From Acidobacteriaceae bacterium (GTDB lineage: Bacteria > Acidobacteriota > Terriglobia > Terriglobales > Acidobacteriaceae), in the NCBI GenBank assembly GCA_003151335.1, contig PLXE01000054.1, positions 1 through 64,000 of the forward strand: a stretch of DNA of 64,000 nt, in the 5' to 3' direction. Under the pieces are notes generated by a model. That model worked only from the letters and a program-made list of their open reading frames with translations. It made no database searches and had not been told where the DNA came from. The position numbers and the translations under genes were made by a program. Below are positions 47,319-56,877 of this stretch, in pieces. The stretch's first letter is position 1. Every line of letters starts with the position of its first letter.

Positions 47319-47435
47319 CGAAATATTGCCGGTTTCGACTGCCTAAGCGGGGTAACAATGTAGTCGTAAGTTTCGCAGCCAGTTGTCCGAAACCTGGCTC
47401 CACAGTTTTGGCGGGCGCCCCACTCGCCGCTGGCC

Positions 47436-47906
47436 TCAGCTTTTTCCCGACGCCTTCAAGAACGACGCTAGGTACTTTTGCGGCAGGGGGATTCGTCTGA
47501 ATTCAGAATCCACCACCAGGTGCACGGTCTCGCCCTCGGCCAGCAGGATGCCATCTAGGTCGCGCACTACCTCGTAGCCGAAATGCAACAAGGAATCGCG
47601 CACGTTGACCAGGCGCGTCCGGATGGTGACCATGTCATCGTAGCGGGCGGGGACCTTGTAGCGGCAGCGCACGTCCACGACGGCGATGTGGGTGCCGTCC
47701 CGCTTTTCCATTTCGCTATAGGTGAAGCCCAGTTGGCGCAGCATCTCCACCCGGCCTACCTCAAACCAGATGACGAAGTTGGAGTGATAGACCACACCCA
47801 TCTGGTCGGTCTCCGCATAGCGCACCCGCAACTTGGTCTCGTACACTTGAGCTTCCGAGCGGGTACGTCGCGACTGGCCATCTTCAGCTTTCAACCTGGT
47901 ACCCAC
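47436..47906 (-). CDS. acyl-CoA thioesterase, YbgC/4HBT family
   Basis: 'LRVRYAETDQMGVVYHSNFVIWFEVGRVEMLRQLGFTYSEMEKRDGTHIAVVDVRCRYKVPARYDD'. Confidence 0.92.
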   Translation of the reverse strand: MGTRLKAEDGQSRRTRSEAQVYETKLRVRYAETDQMGVVYHSNFVIWFEVGRVEMLRQLGFTYSEMEKRDGTHIAVVDVRCRYKVPARYDDMVTIRTRLVNVRDSLLHFGYEVVRDLDGILLAEGETVHLVVDSEFRRIPLPQKYLASFLKASGKS

Positions 47907-47972
47907 TCGGCTGGAGACACAACCCCTGAAAGAAACCGCAGAGACGACCGCACCTGGCTTGCACCGTTAGCC

Positions 47973-49142
47973 TTATTTTTTCTCCGGCGCTGGAGGGGTG
48001 CTGGAAGCAGGTCCGTTGCTGACCATCTGTCCTCTTTCCACCTCCCCTAGAGGCACAGGCTTGCCGTCCGCGATATAGTCAACGAATTGCGCCGGCAACG
48101 ACTCGGTGGTTGGGAACCCCGCCGAATTCTGCAATTGGTAATGCACTCTGGGAGCGACCGAAGCGCCCGAGTTGCCGCATTCTCCCACAGGATCGCCCTG
48201 TTTGACCATATCGTCATGCTTCAACTTGACGCTGTTTTGCTTGAGGTTGGTCAGCAGGGAATATTCGTTGTTGCTGTGCGCGATCAGGATCATGTTTCCA
48301 TTCGGAGCGTCTGGACTGGGCTTGCCGGGAGCATTGTCCCCGATGTCATTTACCACTCGAACCACTCTACCGTCGGCCGGCGCCAACACTGGCTGGCCAA
48401 AGCAGTAGAACTGCTCGTTTCGGGTTGCGTCGCCCTCAAAAGGATTCCCGTTCTTCAGCAGAACAAAATCGATGGCAAACTGCCGGTCGTCGGTCATCTG
48501 ATAGGCGTTGTTAAAGACGCCGTGTCCGCCTTGGTACACCAGCCACTCGCCGGAGAAGGGCAGCTTCAACCTGGCGGTGTCCTTGTAGCCGGCATTATGG
48601 CCTTCGGGGGGTGAAGACAGCGGTCGGACCGTGAAACCATCGGTGTCGCCATTCTCGTTGACCATGACCACAGTCGCCACCTGGACCTTGGCGTTGGCGA
48701 ATTCCGACAGCCGCGAGTAAACCGTAACTCGCTTCAGCAAGTAGGGAGCGGTATTCTCTGCCACCACCTTGGTCTCCGGGCCCAGTTTTGTTTTCAACTG
48801 CGCGAGCATGGCTACAAATTTCTTCCCGTTCTCGGCACTCTTTCGGTTGTCCGCCGGATACGTAGCCCAAATCGCGCTCCCCTGGCCAGCTTTGAACATT
48901 TCAAAAAGGTTCCTGGCACGCTCCTCGGCCGCTTGGCTCATTACCGGATAACGGGCATAACTACTGGACGCCTTTGCCGCAGCGGGCGCCGCCTGCCATT
49001 TCGCTGCCGGTGACGAAGATTGGGCGTAGATCATAGTGGAAAACAGCATTACCGCTACGATGGAATGCGGACGAAATGTCATCATGACTCTCCCTGGTGA
49101 AACTCTGACAGTGATAATGCTTGAAACGACGCTTCGTGACAA
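47973..49142 (-). CDS. M23-family metallopeptidase (secreted)
   Basis: 'DGRVVRVVNDIGDN...NMILIAHSNNEYSLLTNLKQNSVKLKHDDMVKQGDPVGECGNSGASVAPRVHYQLQ'. Confidence 0.88.
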   Translation of the reverse strand: MSRSVVSSIITVRVSPGRVMMTFRPHSIVAVMLFSTMIYAQSSSPAAKWQAAPAAAKASSSYARYPVMSQAAEERARNLFEMFKAGQGSAIWATYPADNRKSAENGKKFVAMLAQLKTKLGPETKVVAENTAPYLLKRVTVYSRLSEFANAKVQVATVVMVNENGDTDGFTVRPLSSPPEGHNAGYKDTARLKLPFSGEWLVYQGGHGVFNNAYQMTDDRQFAIDFVLLKNGNPFEGDATRNEQFYCFGQPVLAPADGRVVRVVNDIGDNAPGKPSPDAPNGNMILIAHSNNEYSLLTNLKQNSVKLKHDDMVKQGDPVGECGNSGASVAPRVHYQLQNSAGFPTTESLPAQFVDYIADGKPVPLGEVERGQMVSNGPASSTPPAPEKK

Positions 49143-49291
49143 TAGAGACGTGGGCTGTTCCGCTTACGCTGGATTGCCAACTTAAAGCACCGCCAATTCT
49201 ATCGCAAGTGGTCTTTGCCTCTGCACAACCCCACTCGTTTGCCCCGGGACCTATGGTCCAACCTGGATGAGTTCGCCAGGACCTGCACCGG

Positions 49292-50089
49292 CTATTTCCC
49301 TGTCCAGCGCGGATTGCGCTTCTCCAGAAACGAGCTTACACCCTCCCGGAAATCGGCCGTCCTGCGGATGCGCGCGTTCTCCTCCACGGCGACCGCGATC
49401 TCCCGGTCGAGACTCTCCGACGCGTAGCGCGTGAGTAGGCGCTTGGTTGCCAACAGCGAGGCAGGACTGTTGCTCAGCAGGCTGGCCGCCAGATCGCGGG
49501 CGCGTCCCAGAAGTTTCTCGGGCGCAACCACCTCGTTGACCAGCCCCATGCGGAAGGCTTCTTCGGCCCCAATGATTCGACCGGTGAGCAGCAGATCGCG
49601 CGCATGTTTCTCGCTGACCTGGCGCAGTAAGAAGGCCGAAACAATCGCCGGCACGAAGCCAATCCGGACCTCGGTATAGCCGAACTTGGCTTGGGAAGAG
49701 GCCAGGGTGAAATCGCAGAGGGTGGCCAATCCGCAGCCGCCGGCGACCGCGGCGCCGTTCACGGCGGCGATGGTGACCTTGGGGAACTCGTACAAGGTGC
49801 GAAACAGGCGCGCCATGGTGGCGGAGTCGGTCAAGTTTTCTTCTTCGCTGCGGCCGGTGATGGAGCGCAAATTGTCCAGGTCCATGCCCGAGCAGAACGC
49901 CTTGCCCGCACCCGTCAGCATGACGATTTGCGCAGCCGATTGCTCGATCTCCTCCAGGGCGCGCAGTAACTCGCCGATGAGTTCGTAACTGATGGCGTTG
50001 CGCTTATCCGGCCGGTTCAGGGTGACGGTCGCAACCTGTCCATCGTAGGCGAGAGTCAGAGTTACGTATGAGTGAGGTTGCTTTGGCAT
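49292..50089 (-). CDS. enoyl-CoA hydratase/isomerase family protein
   Basis: 'TLNRPDKRNAISYELIGELLRALEEIE...GAGKAFCSGMDLDNL...AAVNGAAVAGGCGLATLCDF'. Confidence 0.93.
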   Translation of the reverse strand: MPKQPHSYVTLTLAYDGQVATVTLNRPDKRNAISYELIGELLRALEEIEQSAAQIVMLTGAGKAFCSGMDLDNLRSITGRSEEENLTDSATMARLFRTLYEFPKVTIAAVNGAAVAGGCGLATLCDFTLASSQAKFGYTEVRIGFVPAIVSAFLLRQVSEKHARDLLLTGRIIGAEEAFRMGLVNEVVAPEKLLGRARDLAASLLSNSPASLLATKRLLTRYASESLDREIAVAVEENARIRRTADFREGVSSFLEKRNPRWTGK

Positions 50090-50150
50090 GAGTAAGATCG
50101 TACGTGATGGCTGGCCGCCCGTTCCTTTCCACGCTGCATTATGCGTAGTT

Positions 50151-50184
50151 CAACTGGCAACTGGCAACTGACCACTGACAACTG
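50151..50184. repeat. degenerate AACTGGCAACTG direct repeats
   Basis: CAACTGGCAACTGGCAACTGACCACTGACAACTG; related tract at 51253-51298. Confidence 0.6.
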
Positions 50185-50189
50185 TTCTT

Positions 50190-51068
50190 TTACATCTTGG
50201 GCCCGCTGAACCTGCCAGCGATCTCCGCCGCCAGGCGGAACGGTTCCGTAATCGGCTTCTTCAGCGGCAAGTCGGCGCCTCGGCTCTTCAACGCGTCCAG
50301 CAATTTCTCGGTTGGGATGTTGCCCACCAGCACATCCTGCGCAAAGGGACAGCCGCCCATGCCGCCGATGGCGGAGTCGAATCGCCGGCAACCGGCATCA
50401 TAAGCCGCCAGAACTTTTGCCGCCGCATCGTCCGGTCGGCTGTGCAGATGCACGCCGATCTCGACGCCTCCGAATTTCTCCAGCACCGGCCCCAGCAAGT
50501 CGGCGATCTGCTGCGGCGTCGCCAATCCTACCGTATCGGCTAGCGAGATGGCCTGCAAATCCATATCGGCAAGCAGGCTGGTCCCTTCAATCAACTCGTC
50601 GGCATTCCACAGGTCGCCGTACGGATTGCCGAACGCCATCGAGATGTAGGCTATCGTGTCGAGTTCACTGTCGTCAGCCTTCGTCTTAATCTTCTCCAGA
50701 ATGTCGAGATTCTCTTCCAGCGTCTGGTTCTGGTTGTTCTTCAGGAAGGTTGGCGAAAGTGAATAAGGGAAGCCCAGGGTCCGCACCGCATTGGTGGCGA
50801 TGGCCCGCTCGGCCCCGCGCTCGTTCACCACAATGGCGATGATCTCGACGTCATCCGGCGGATCAAGCTCGCTCATCACCGTTTCCGAGTCGGCCATCTG
50901 TGGAATGGCTTTCGGCGAGACAAATGACACTGCATCAATGTGCTTGAATCCTGCAGCAATCAAGGCTTTCAGGTACTCGACCTTGACCGGGGTGGGGATC
51001 TGCCCAGGCAGCCCTTGCCACGCATCACGCGGGCATTCGATGAGTTTGAGAACGTCAGCCATTAGCAT
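50190..51068 (-). CDS. hydroxymethylglutaryl-CoA lyase-like protein
   Basis: 'ECPRDAWQGLPGQIPTPVKVEYLKALIAAGFKHIDAVSFVSPKAIPQMADSETVM'; 'HLHSRPDDAAAKVLAAYDAGCRRFDSAIGGMGGCPFA'. Confidence 0.9.
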   Translation of the reverse strand: MLMADVLKLIECPRDAWQGLPGQIPTPVKVEYLKALIAAGFKHIDAVSFVSPKAIPQMADSETVMSELDPPDDVEIIAIVVNERGAERAIATNAVRTLGFPYSLSPTFLKNNQNQTLEENLDILEKIKTKADDSELDTIAYISMAFGNPYGDLWNADELIEGTSLLADMDLQAISLADTVGLATPQQIADLLGPVLEKFGGVEIGVHLHSRPDDAAAKVLAAYDAGCRRFDSAIGGMGGCPFAQDVLVGNIPTEKLLDALKSRGADLPLKKPITEPFRLAAEIAGRFSGPKM

Positions 51069-51298
51069 TTAGCTGTCAGCTATCAGCCCTCAGCTATCCG
51101 CGGGAAACGAAACCTCGAGAGCCAGAAAATCGTTTACGACCCCGCGGCTCGACCCAAGTGGCCGGTTCTTAGCTGAAAGCTGACGGCTGATAGCTGATGG
51201 CTGACAGCCGACCGCAGATCTCTCGACTCCGCTCGGGATGACAACTCCAGGCTGACAACTAAACCACTGGTAACTGGCAACTGACTACTGGCAACTGC
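51068..51298. repeat. intergenic repeat cluster: inverted AGCTGA/TCAGCT arrays, GAGTCGA element and AACTGGC repeats
   Basis: Left AGCTGTCAGCTATCAGCCCTCAGCT and right AGCTGAAAGCTGACGGCTGATAGCTGATGGCTGACAGC are near reverse complements. Confidence 0.65.
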
Positions 51299-51299
51299 C

Positions 51300-52997
51300 C
51301 TACGTTTGCAGCACCCCTACGCTGAACTTCGGCACCTCGGGATTCAGCGATGCCGCCTCCAACGCAGTGATGATCGCCTCCCGGGTTTCCGCCGGATCGA
51401 TGATCTTGTCAATCCACAGCCGCGCCGCGCCGTAGCGCGGATCGGTTTGCTCGTCGTAGGTCGCCTTAACTTCGTCGAACAGCTTCTTCTTGCCTTCTTC
51501 GCTGAGCTTCTTGCCACCGCGCTCCAATTGCTTGATCTTGATCTCCACCAACGTTCCCGCCGCCGAAGCCCCCGCCATCACTGCATAGCGCGCCGTCGGC
51601 CACGCGAACAGAAAGCGTGGATCGTAAGCTTTGCCGCACATGGCGTAATGCCCGGCCCCAAACGAGCCGCCGACAATGACCGCGATCTTTGGCACCACCG
51701 AGTTCGACACCGCATTCACCATCTTGGCTCCGGCCTTGATGATGCCGCTCCACTCGGCGTCGCGTCCCACCATGAAGCCATTCACATCGTGCAGGAAGAG
51801 CAGAGGCACCAGGTTCTGGTTGCAATCCATGATGAAGCGCGCCGCCTTCTCCGCCGACTCGGTGTAGATGACGCCGCCAAACTCGGTGCGCTTGTTGCCG
51901 GAGTGGTCCACCTGCTGCACGTGCGTCTTCTGATTGGCGACAATCCCCACAGCGAAGCCACCAATGCGCGCATAGCCGCACAAGACCGTCTCGCCGTACT
52001 CCGCTTTGTACTCGCCAAACTGGCTGCCGTCCACGATGCGCGCGATGATCTCCTTCATGTCGTACTGACGTGCGGGATCGCCATCGAAGATGCCGTAAAT
52101 CTCTTCCGGGGCGAACCGTGGCTCTTCCGGCTGCTTGCGATCGAAGACGCCCAACTGACGGTTACCTATCTTGTCCACCAGCAGGCGAATGCGCGCCAGG
52201 CATGACTCATCGTCAGGCTCGCGGAAGTCCACGATGCCGCTAATTTGCGAGTGCATCTTGGCGCCGCCAAGCTCCTCGGCTGAATATTTCGCGCCGATGG
52301 CGGCCTGCACCAGCGCCGGTCCGGCGAGAAACAGGCCGCTGCCTTCGGTCATCAGGATGTGATCGCACATCAGCGGCAGGTACGCGCCGCCCGCCACGCA
52401 CATGCCCATGATGGCGGCGATCTGCGGAATGCCCATCGCCGACATCACCGCATTGTTGCGGAAGACGCGGCCAAAATCGTCCGTATCGGGGAAGACGTCT
52501 TCCTGCAAGGGCAGGAATACTCCGGCGGAATCCACCAGGTAAATCGTGGGAATGCGATTATCAATGGCGATGTTCTGGGCGCGAATCACCTTCTTGGCCG
52601 TGATGGGAAAGAACGCCCCAGCCTTTACCGTGGCGTCATTCACAATGAGCATGACCAGCCGCCCTTGCACCCGCGCCAAGCCGGTCACCACACCGGCGCA
52701 GGGCGCGCCGCCCCACTCCTGGTACATTCCCCAGGCTGCGAAGCCGCCAAGCTCGAACAACTCGGTGCCGGGATCGATCAGCAGCGCAATGCGCTCGCGC
52801 GCGGTCAGGCGTCTTTTCTTGTGTTGGGATTCGATCGCCTTATCTCCACCACCCTGGGCGATGATCTGTTCTTCATTGCGAACGTTGGCGACCATCTCGG
52901 CCATGGCGTTCAGGTTGCGTTCGAAGCGTGACGAGTTACTCTTCACTTTGGTTTCGAACGCGGAGGGCGATCCGGAATGATGGCTATGGTCGGTCAT
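51300..52997 (-). CDS. acyl-CoA carboxylase carboxyltransferase (beta) subunit, methylcrotonyl/propionyl-CoA type
   Basis: 'ARERIALLIDPGTELFELGGFAAWGMYQEWGGAPCAGVVTGLARVQGRLVMLIVNDATVKAGAFFPITAKKVIRAQNIAIDNRIPTIYLVDSAGVFLPLQEDVFPD'. Confidence 0.94.
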   Translation of the reverse strand: MTDHSHHSGSPSAFETKVKSNSSRFERNLNAMAEMVANVRNEEQIIAQGGGDKAIESQHKKRRLTARERIALLIDPGTELFELGGFAAWGMYQEWGGAPCAGVVTGLARVQGRLVMLIVNDATVKAGAFFPITAKKVIRAQNIAIDNRIPTIYLVDSAGVFLPLQEDVFPDTDDFGRVFRNNAVMSAMGIPQIAAIMGMCVAGGAYLPLMCDHILMTEGSGLFLAGPALVQAAIGAKYSAEELGGAKMHSQISGIVDFREPDDESCLARIRLLVDKIGNRQLGVFDRKQPEEPRFAPEEIYGIFDGDPARQYDMKEIIARIVDGSQFGEYKAEYGETVLCGYARIGGFAVGIVANQKTHVQQVDHSGNKRTEFGGVIYTESAEKAARFIMDCNQNLVPLLFLHDVNGFMVGRDAEWSGIIKAGAKMVNAVSNSVVPKIAVIVGGSFGAGHYAMCGKAYDPRFLFAWPTARYAVMAGASAAGTLVEIKIKQLERGGKKLSEEGKKKLFDEVKATYDEQTDPRYGAARLWIDKIIDPAETREAIITALEAASLNPEVPKFSVGVLQT

Positions 52998-53065
52998 GAT
53001 GAGTGAGGGGCAAACTATCTACGATAAAGCAGGGAGCGGCGGCACGCAATGCAGGCCGACACAGA

Positions 53066-53674
53066 CTACAGCCCCACCGCAAACGCCACGATGGTTCTGC
53101 CCCGCCGGCCGGTGCTTCGTTCCAATTCGTCGAGCAACGCCGGCTCTATTCCTTCGGGATCGACTGTCATCTCGCAGGCGGCGATCTCTTCTTCGCTGGC
53201 GCCGTGATAACACAGCTCGCAGACACCCAAACCACCTTCGGATTGCACGGGCGGTCCGAAGACGCGGCAGGTGAGCGGCCGCGCAGCGTACAGGTCGCAC
53301 CTCCCAGTCTGGGGATCGAGGACCGGGCAAGGCTCGTCATTGGCGAATTCTTCGAACAGCGCCTCGGCTGTCTCGCCCTCATCCAGAATGCCGGTCTTCC
53401 GATCTCCAGGGAAGTCCTGTGAGAACCGGGAAATCGACGCGCGGGCGCGTTCGCGGACTTGCGCGGCGCGGGCCGGGTCGGTCACTTCCAATTCGGCGAG
53501 CCCTCGCTGCAACCGAAGCGCGTCGAGCTGATTGATGGTAAAAGCTCCCATGCAGCACTGCGTGCATCCCAGCTTGCAGACCAACCACTCGCCACTGCGG
53601 CGGGCCGTATCGGCAAGGGCCGAATCGATAATCTGCACCAGCTTCTGATCGCCAGGTGGCAAGCGGGAGCCCAT
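53066..53674 (-). CDS. YkgJ-family cysteine-cluster protein
   Basis: 'CKLGCTQCCMGAF...CPVLDPQTGRCDLYAARPLTCRVFGPP'. Confidence 0.85.
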   Translation of the reverse strand: MGSRLPPGDQKLVQIIDSALADTARRSGEWLVCKLGCTQCCMGAFTINQLDALRLQRGLAELEVTDPARAAQVRERARASISRFSQDFPGDRKTGILDEGETAEALFEEFANDEPCPVLDPQTGRCDLYAARPLTCRVFGPPVQSEGGLGVCELCYHGASEEEIAACEMTVDPEGIEPALLDELERSTGRRGRTIVAFAVGL

Positions 53675-53724
53675 TGCTAAAGCATAGCGCAGGCGGCGGA
53701 CCTGCTACCGCATAATCCATTCCG

Positions 53725-54318
53725 CTACCGCGCTAGCTCCAGCGCCACTGCGAGCGGGTCCTCCACAATCGCGTCCACCAGTCCGCCCTGTAACGCTTGG
53801 GGCGCGTGCAGCTTTTCCGCTGCCAGGAACATCTGCAGCGCGCGGGCTTTGCCGACGATTCGAGGCAGACGCTGCGTCCCTGCCCACCCGGTGATCAGGC
53901 CGAGCGCGGCGCCGCGATGTCCAAACATCGCATGAGCACTGGCGATGCGGCGATCGCAAGCCAGCGCGAGATCCAGTCCTCCGCCCATGCAGTAGCCCTG
54001 AACGACGGCGATGGTGGGAGCCGGGAAGCTGGCGATTGCAGTCATCAAGCGCTGACCCATCTGCGCGAAACGGAACGCTTCCGCGCCGGTCAACGCGGCA
54101 ATCTCGTTGAGGTCGGCCCCGGCCGAGAAAAACCTGGCATTGCCGGCGATCACCAGGCGCGCGGGCGGATACAGCGCAAGGTCCTCGACAGCAGCGGTGA
54201 GGGCCTGCACTCGGGCGCGCGTCAGGCGGTTCGTGCCATCCTCCGAGACGAGGCGCAGAACGACGGCGTTGCCACGCGGCTCGCGAGAGTACAGGGTTGC
54301 TTGGGAAGTGGGATGCAC
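53725..54318 (-). CDS. short enoyl-CoA hydratase/isomerase family protein
   Basis: 'GNARFFSAGADLNEIAALTGAEAFRFAQMGQRLMTAIASFPAPTIAVVQGYCMGGGLDLALACDRRIASAHAMFGHRGAALGLITGWAGTQRL'; 197 aa. Confidence 0.88.
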   Translation of the reverse strand: MHPTSQATLYSREPRGNAVVLRLVSEDGTNRLTRARVQALTAAVEDLALYPPARLVIAGNARFFSAGADLNEIAALTGAEAFRFAQMGQRLMTAIASFPAPTIAVVQGYCMGGGLDLALACDRRIASAHAMFGHRGAALGLITGWAGTQRLPRIVGKARALQMFLAAEKLHAPQALQGGLVDAIVEDPLAVALELAR

Positions 54319-54454
54319 CGATAGCTAGGGTAGCAAACGGCCCGGCATCTGAGCGGTACTGTCGCTGGCGGCTGCTCGCGCAGGCTGCCATGCTGCGGCG
54401 AATTAGCCGAAAAAGCGTTAAGATGTCGCTCACAAGGCAAGAGGAGGACGGCTA

Positions 54455-55654
54455 ATGGCGCACCATGAGAGGCTAACGACTTTCTCCCGCAGATCGTTTC
54501 TGCAGGTTTCTACCGCCGCATCTGCAGCACTGGCGTTGCGCGTCGTGACTGAGCCCATGCTGGCGTACGCGCAGGAGTTGCCGTACGCGCCCGTCGGCGG
54601 GGTCCGGATCAACGCCAACGAAAATCCACTTGGCCCTTGTGCAGCCGCGCGCAGCGCGATCGCGGCGATCATGCCGGAAGCTGGCCGTTATCGCTTCCGC
54701 TTGACCGAGGAATTCGTCGGCCTCTTCGCGGAAAGCGTCGGCGTGAAAGCGGACCATGTCAGGATTTTTGCCGGCTCGACCGAGCCGCTGCACTATACCG
54801 TGATGGCTTTCACCTCGCCCCGGGCGAGTTACGTGACCGCCGACCCCGGATACGAAGCTGGCATGTATGCCGCGAAAAGTTCCGGCGCGCGGGTGGTCAA
54901 GGTGCCGCTCACCAAGACTCATGCGCACGATGTGAGGGCCATGATTGCCGCCGCGCCCAACGCGGGCGTGTTCTATATCTGCTCGCCGAACAATCCAACC
55001 GGAACGCTGACCAGCCATTCCGACATCGAGTACCTGCTGCAGAACAAGCCCAAAGCTTCAATCGTGCTGGTGGACGAGGCCTACATTCACTTTTGCGATG
55101 CGCCTTCGACCATCGACCTGGTGGCGTCCGGCCATGACTTAATCGTGTTGCGCACTTTTTCGAAGCTCTACGGAATGGCGGGCTTGCGCTGCGGATTGGC
55201 CATCGGCCGGCCCGACCTCATGCAGAGGCTCGAGGATTACGGCGGAGGTAATCCCATGCCCGTGACCGCCGTCGCCGCGGCGTCGGCGAGCCTGAAGGAC
55301 ACGCAACTGGTAGCCGAGCGCAAGCGCATCAACGCAGAAATCCGCGAGGAAACTTTCCAATGGCTCGATCGCAACGGATATTCCTACATTCCTTCGGTAT
55401 CCAACTGCTTCATGCTCGATACCAAGCGGCCGGCGAAAGAGGTAATCGCCGCTATGGCCCAGCAGAACGTCTTCATTGGCCGTATCTGGCCGCTGATGCC
55501 AACCTACACCCGCATCACGGTTGGAACTCGCGAGGAGATGAACCAGTTCCAAGTGGCGCTGCAGAAGGTGATGAAGGGAAGTGTGGTGGGCGGGCTGCGG
55601 CGAAAGGATGAGCCACCGCTGCGGCACATCGATGGGTTTATTTTGCCGGGGTGA
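54455..55654 (+). CDS. Tat-signal-containing histidinol-phosphate-aminotransferase-like PLP enzyme
   Basis: N-terminus 'FSRRSFLQVSTAASAALALRVV' (twin-arginine); 'INANENPLGPCAAARSAI', 'SPNNPTGTLTS', 'VDEAYIHF', 'LRTFSKLYGMAGLRCG'. Confidence 0.9.
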   Translation: MAHHERLTTFSRRSFLQVSTAASAALALRVVTEPMLAYAQELPYAPVGGVRINANENPLGPCAAARSAIAAIMPEAGRYRFRLTEEFVGLFAESVGVKADHVRIFAGSTEPLHYTVMAFTSPRASYVTADPGYEAGMYAAKSSGARVVKVPLTKTHAHDVRAMIAAAPNAGVFYICSPNNPTGTLTSHSDIEYLLQNKPKASIVLVDEAYIHFCDAPSTIDLVASGHDLIVLRTFSKLYGMAGLRCGLAIGRPDLMQRLEDYGGGNPMPVTAVAAASASLKDTQLVAERKRINAEIREETFQWLDRNGYSYIPSVSNCFMLDTKRPAKEVIAAMAQQNVFIGRIWPLMPTYTRITVGTREEMNQFQVALQKVMKGSVVGGLRRKDEPPLRHIDGFILPG

Positions 55655-55727
55655 GTATGTCCAGTAGAGCGGAAGTGGTCATAGGCGATGACCGCGGCGG
55701 GAGAGCTCTCTGTGTCTCTGTGGTGAA

Positions 55728-56150
55728 CTAAGTGGTCGCCGGAACGCCGCGCGACTTCACGTTGGCGCGGATGAACTCAATGATGGAATCCATCGGAGTG
55801 CCCGGTTGGAAGATGGCAGCCACCCCAGCCTTCTTCAGCGTCTCGATATCCTGATCGGGAATGATGCCGCCCACCAGCACCAGCACGTCGTCCATCTGGT
55901 TCTGCTTCAGCAGGTCCATCACCCGGGGCACGATGGCGTTGTGCGCGCCGGAGAGGATGCTGAGGCCAATGACGTCCACGTCTTCCTGCAGCGACGCGTT
56001 GACGATCATCTCCGGGGTCTGGCGGAGCCCGGTGTAGATCACTTCCATGCCGGCATCGCGCAAGGCGCGGGCAATCACTTTGGCGCCGCGGTCGTGGCCA
56101 TCGAGGCCGGGCTTGGCAACCAATACACGGATTTTGCGGTCAGGGGACAT
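55728..56150 (-). CDS. methylmalonyl-CoA mutase B12-binding subunit
   Basis: '[63 protein letters not shown]'. Confidence 0.95.
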   Translation of the reverse strand: MSPDRKIRVLVAKPGLDGHDRGAKVIARALRDAGMEVIYTGLRQTPEMIVNASLQEDVDVIGLSILSGAHNAIVPRVMDLLKQNQMDDVLVLVGGIIPDQDIETLKKAGVAAIFQPGTPMDSIIEFIRANVKSRGVPATT

Positions 56151-56180
56151 GTGGCGCTCTTCGCCTTTCGCTACTCGCCG

Positions 56181-56226
56181 GTCATCCCGAGCGAGCCCGC
56201 CGTGGCGGGCGAGTCGAAGGACCTGC
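56181..56226. repeat. dispersed intergenic palindromic element
   Basis: GTCATCCCGAGCGAGCCCGCCGTGGCGGGCGAGTCGAAGGACCTGC; same flanks as 11860-11918 with a different palindromic core. Confidence 0.6.
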
Positions 56227-56584
56227 GGTTGGTTCGAGTTCCTCCGCTCACAACTGAACTAAGAATCATAAACCCCGGGCTGCGCTTTGGTAAGTGGGGT
56301 GCGTTACCGGTAAGGTAGGCCCGACGAGTATTCCTCCCCATGCACCCCTTAATGCCCACGGCCAGTTACTTGTCACCCGACTATCCACTCGGATAGGCCT
56401 CTATCTTTTCGGATAGGGTTCTGCCCCGCCGATTTCTTCTCCGCCAATCGTTTGGATTGAGCTGCAATGGTTCGACTTACGTCCCTTCAACCACTTAGCG
56501 CGCACGAGAGAGCTCGTTGAACGCACGCCGCGAATGGAACCCAACTTGCTACCTACAAAGGCACGCCCTTCGAGGAGAAAAATC

Positions 56585-56836
56585 GTGAAACTGTTCAGGC
56601 TACTAGCTCTCATGCTCGCAATAGGGACTTTCCCCACGTTCTCCATATTGGCTCAGGCTCAACAAGAGGTTGACCCCGATCACTTCGAGCAAGCGCAAAC
56701 CGCGCACGCAAATGGGCACGGCTCGAAGGCGCAAAGCGCTCGCAAGGCTGCAAACGTTGGCCATCGCGGCCATGCGCGGCTGGCCAGCAAGCACTCCGGC
56801 AGGGCTAACCATCATCGGGCCCACGTGTCTGCGTAG
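56585..56836 (+). CDS. small secreted His/Ala-rich hypothetical protein
   Basis: GTG start at 56585; signal peptide 'MKLFRLLALMLAIGTFPTFSILAQAQ'; mature part 'HANGHGSKAQSARKAANVGHRGHARLASKHSGRANHHRAHVSA'. Confidence 0.55.
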   Translation: MKLFRLLALMLAIGTFPTFSILAQAQQEVDPDHFEQAQTAHANGHGSKAQSARKAANVGHRGHARLASKHSGRANHHRAHVSA

Positions 56837-56877
56837 AGGTGCGAACGCGGTCTAGCTGAGGGCTGACAGCTTGTTTC

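Noticed and set aside
51068-51298. CRISPR array
   Set aside because: Repeats are short (6-12 bp), degenerate, unevenly spaced, partly inverted, and there are no cas genes in the window.
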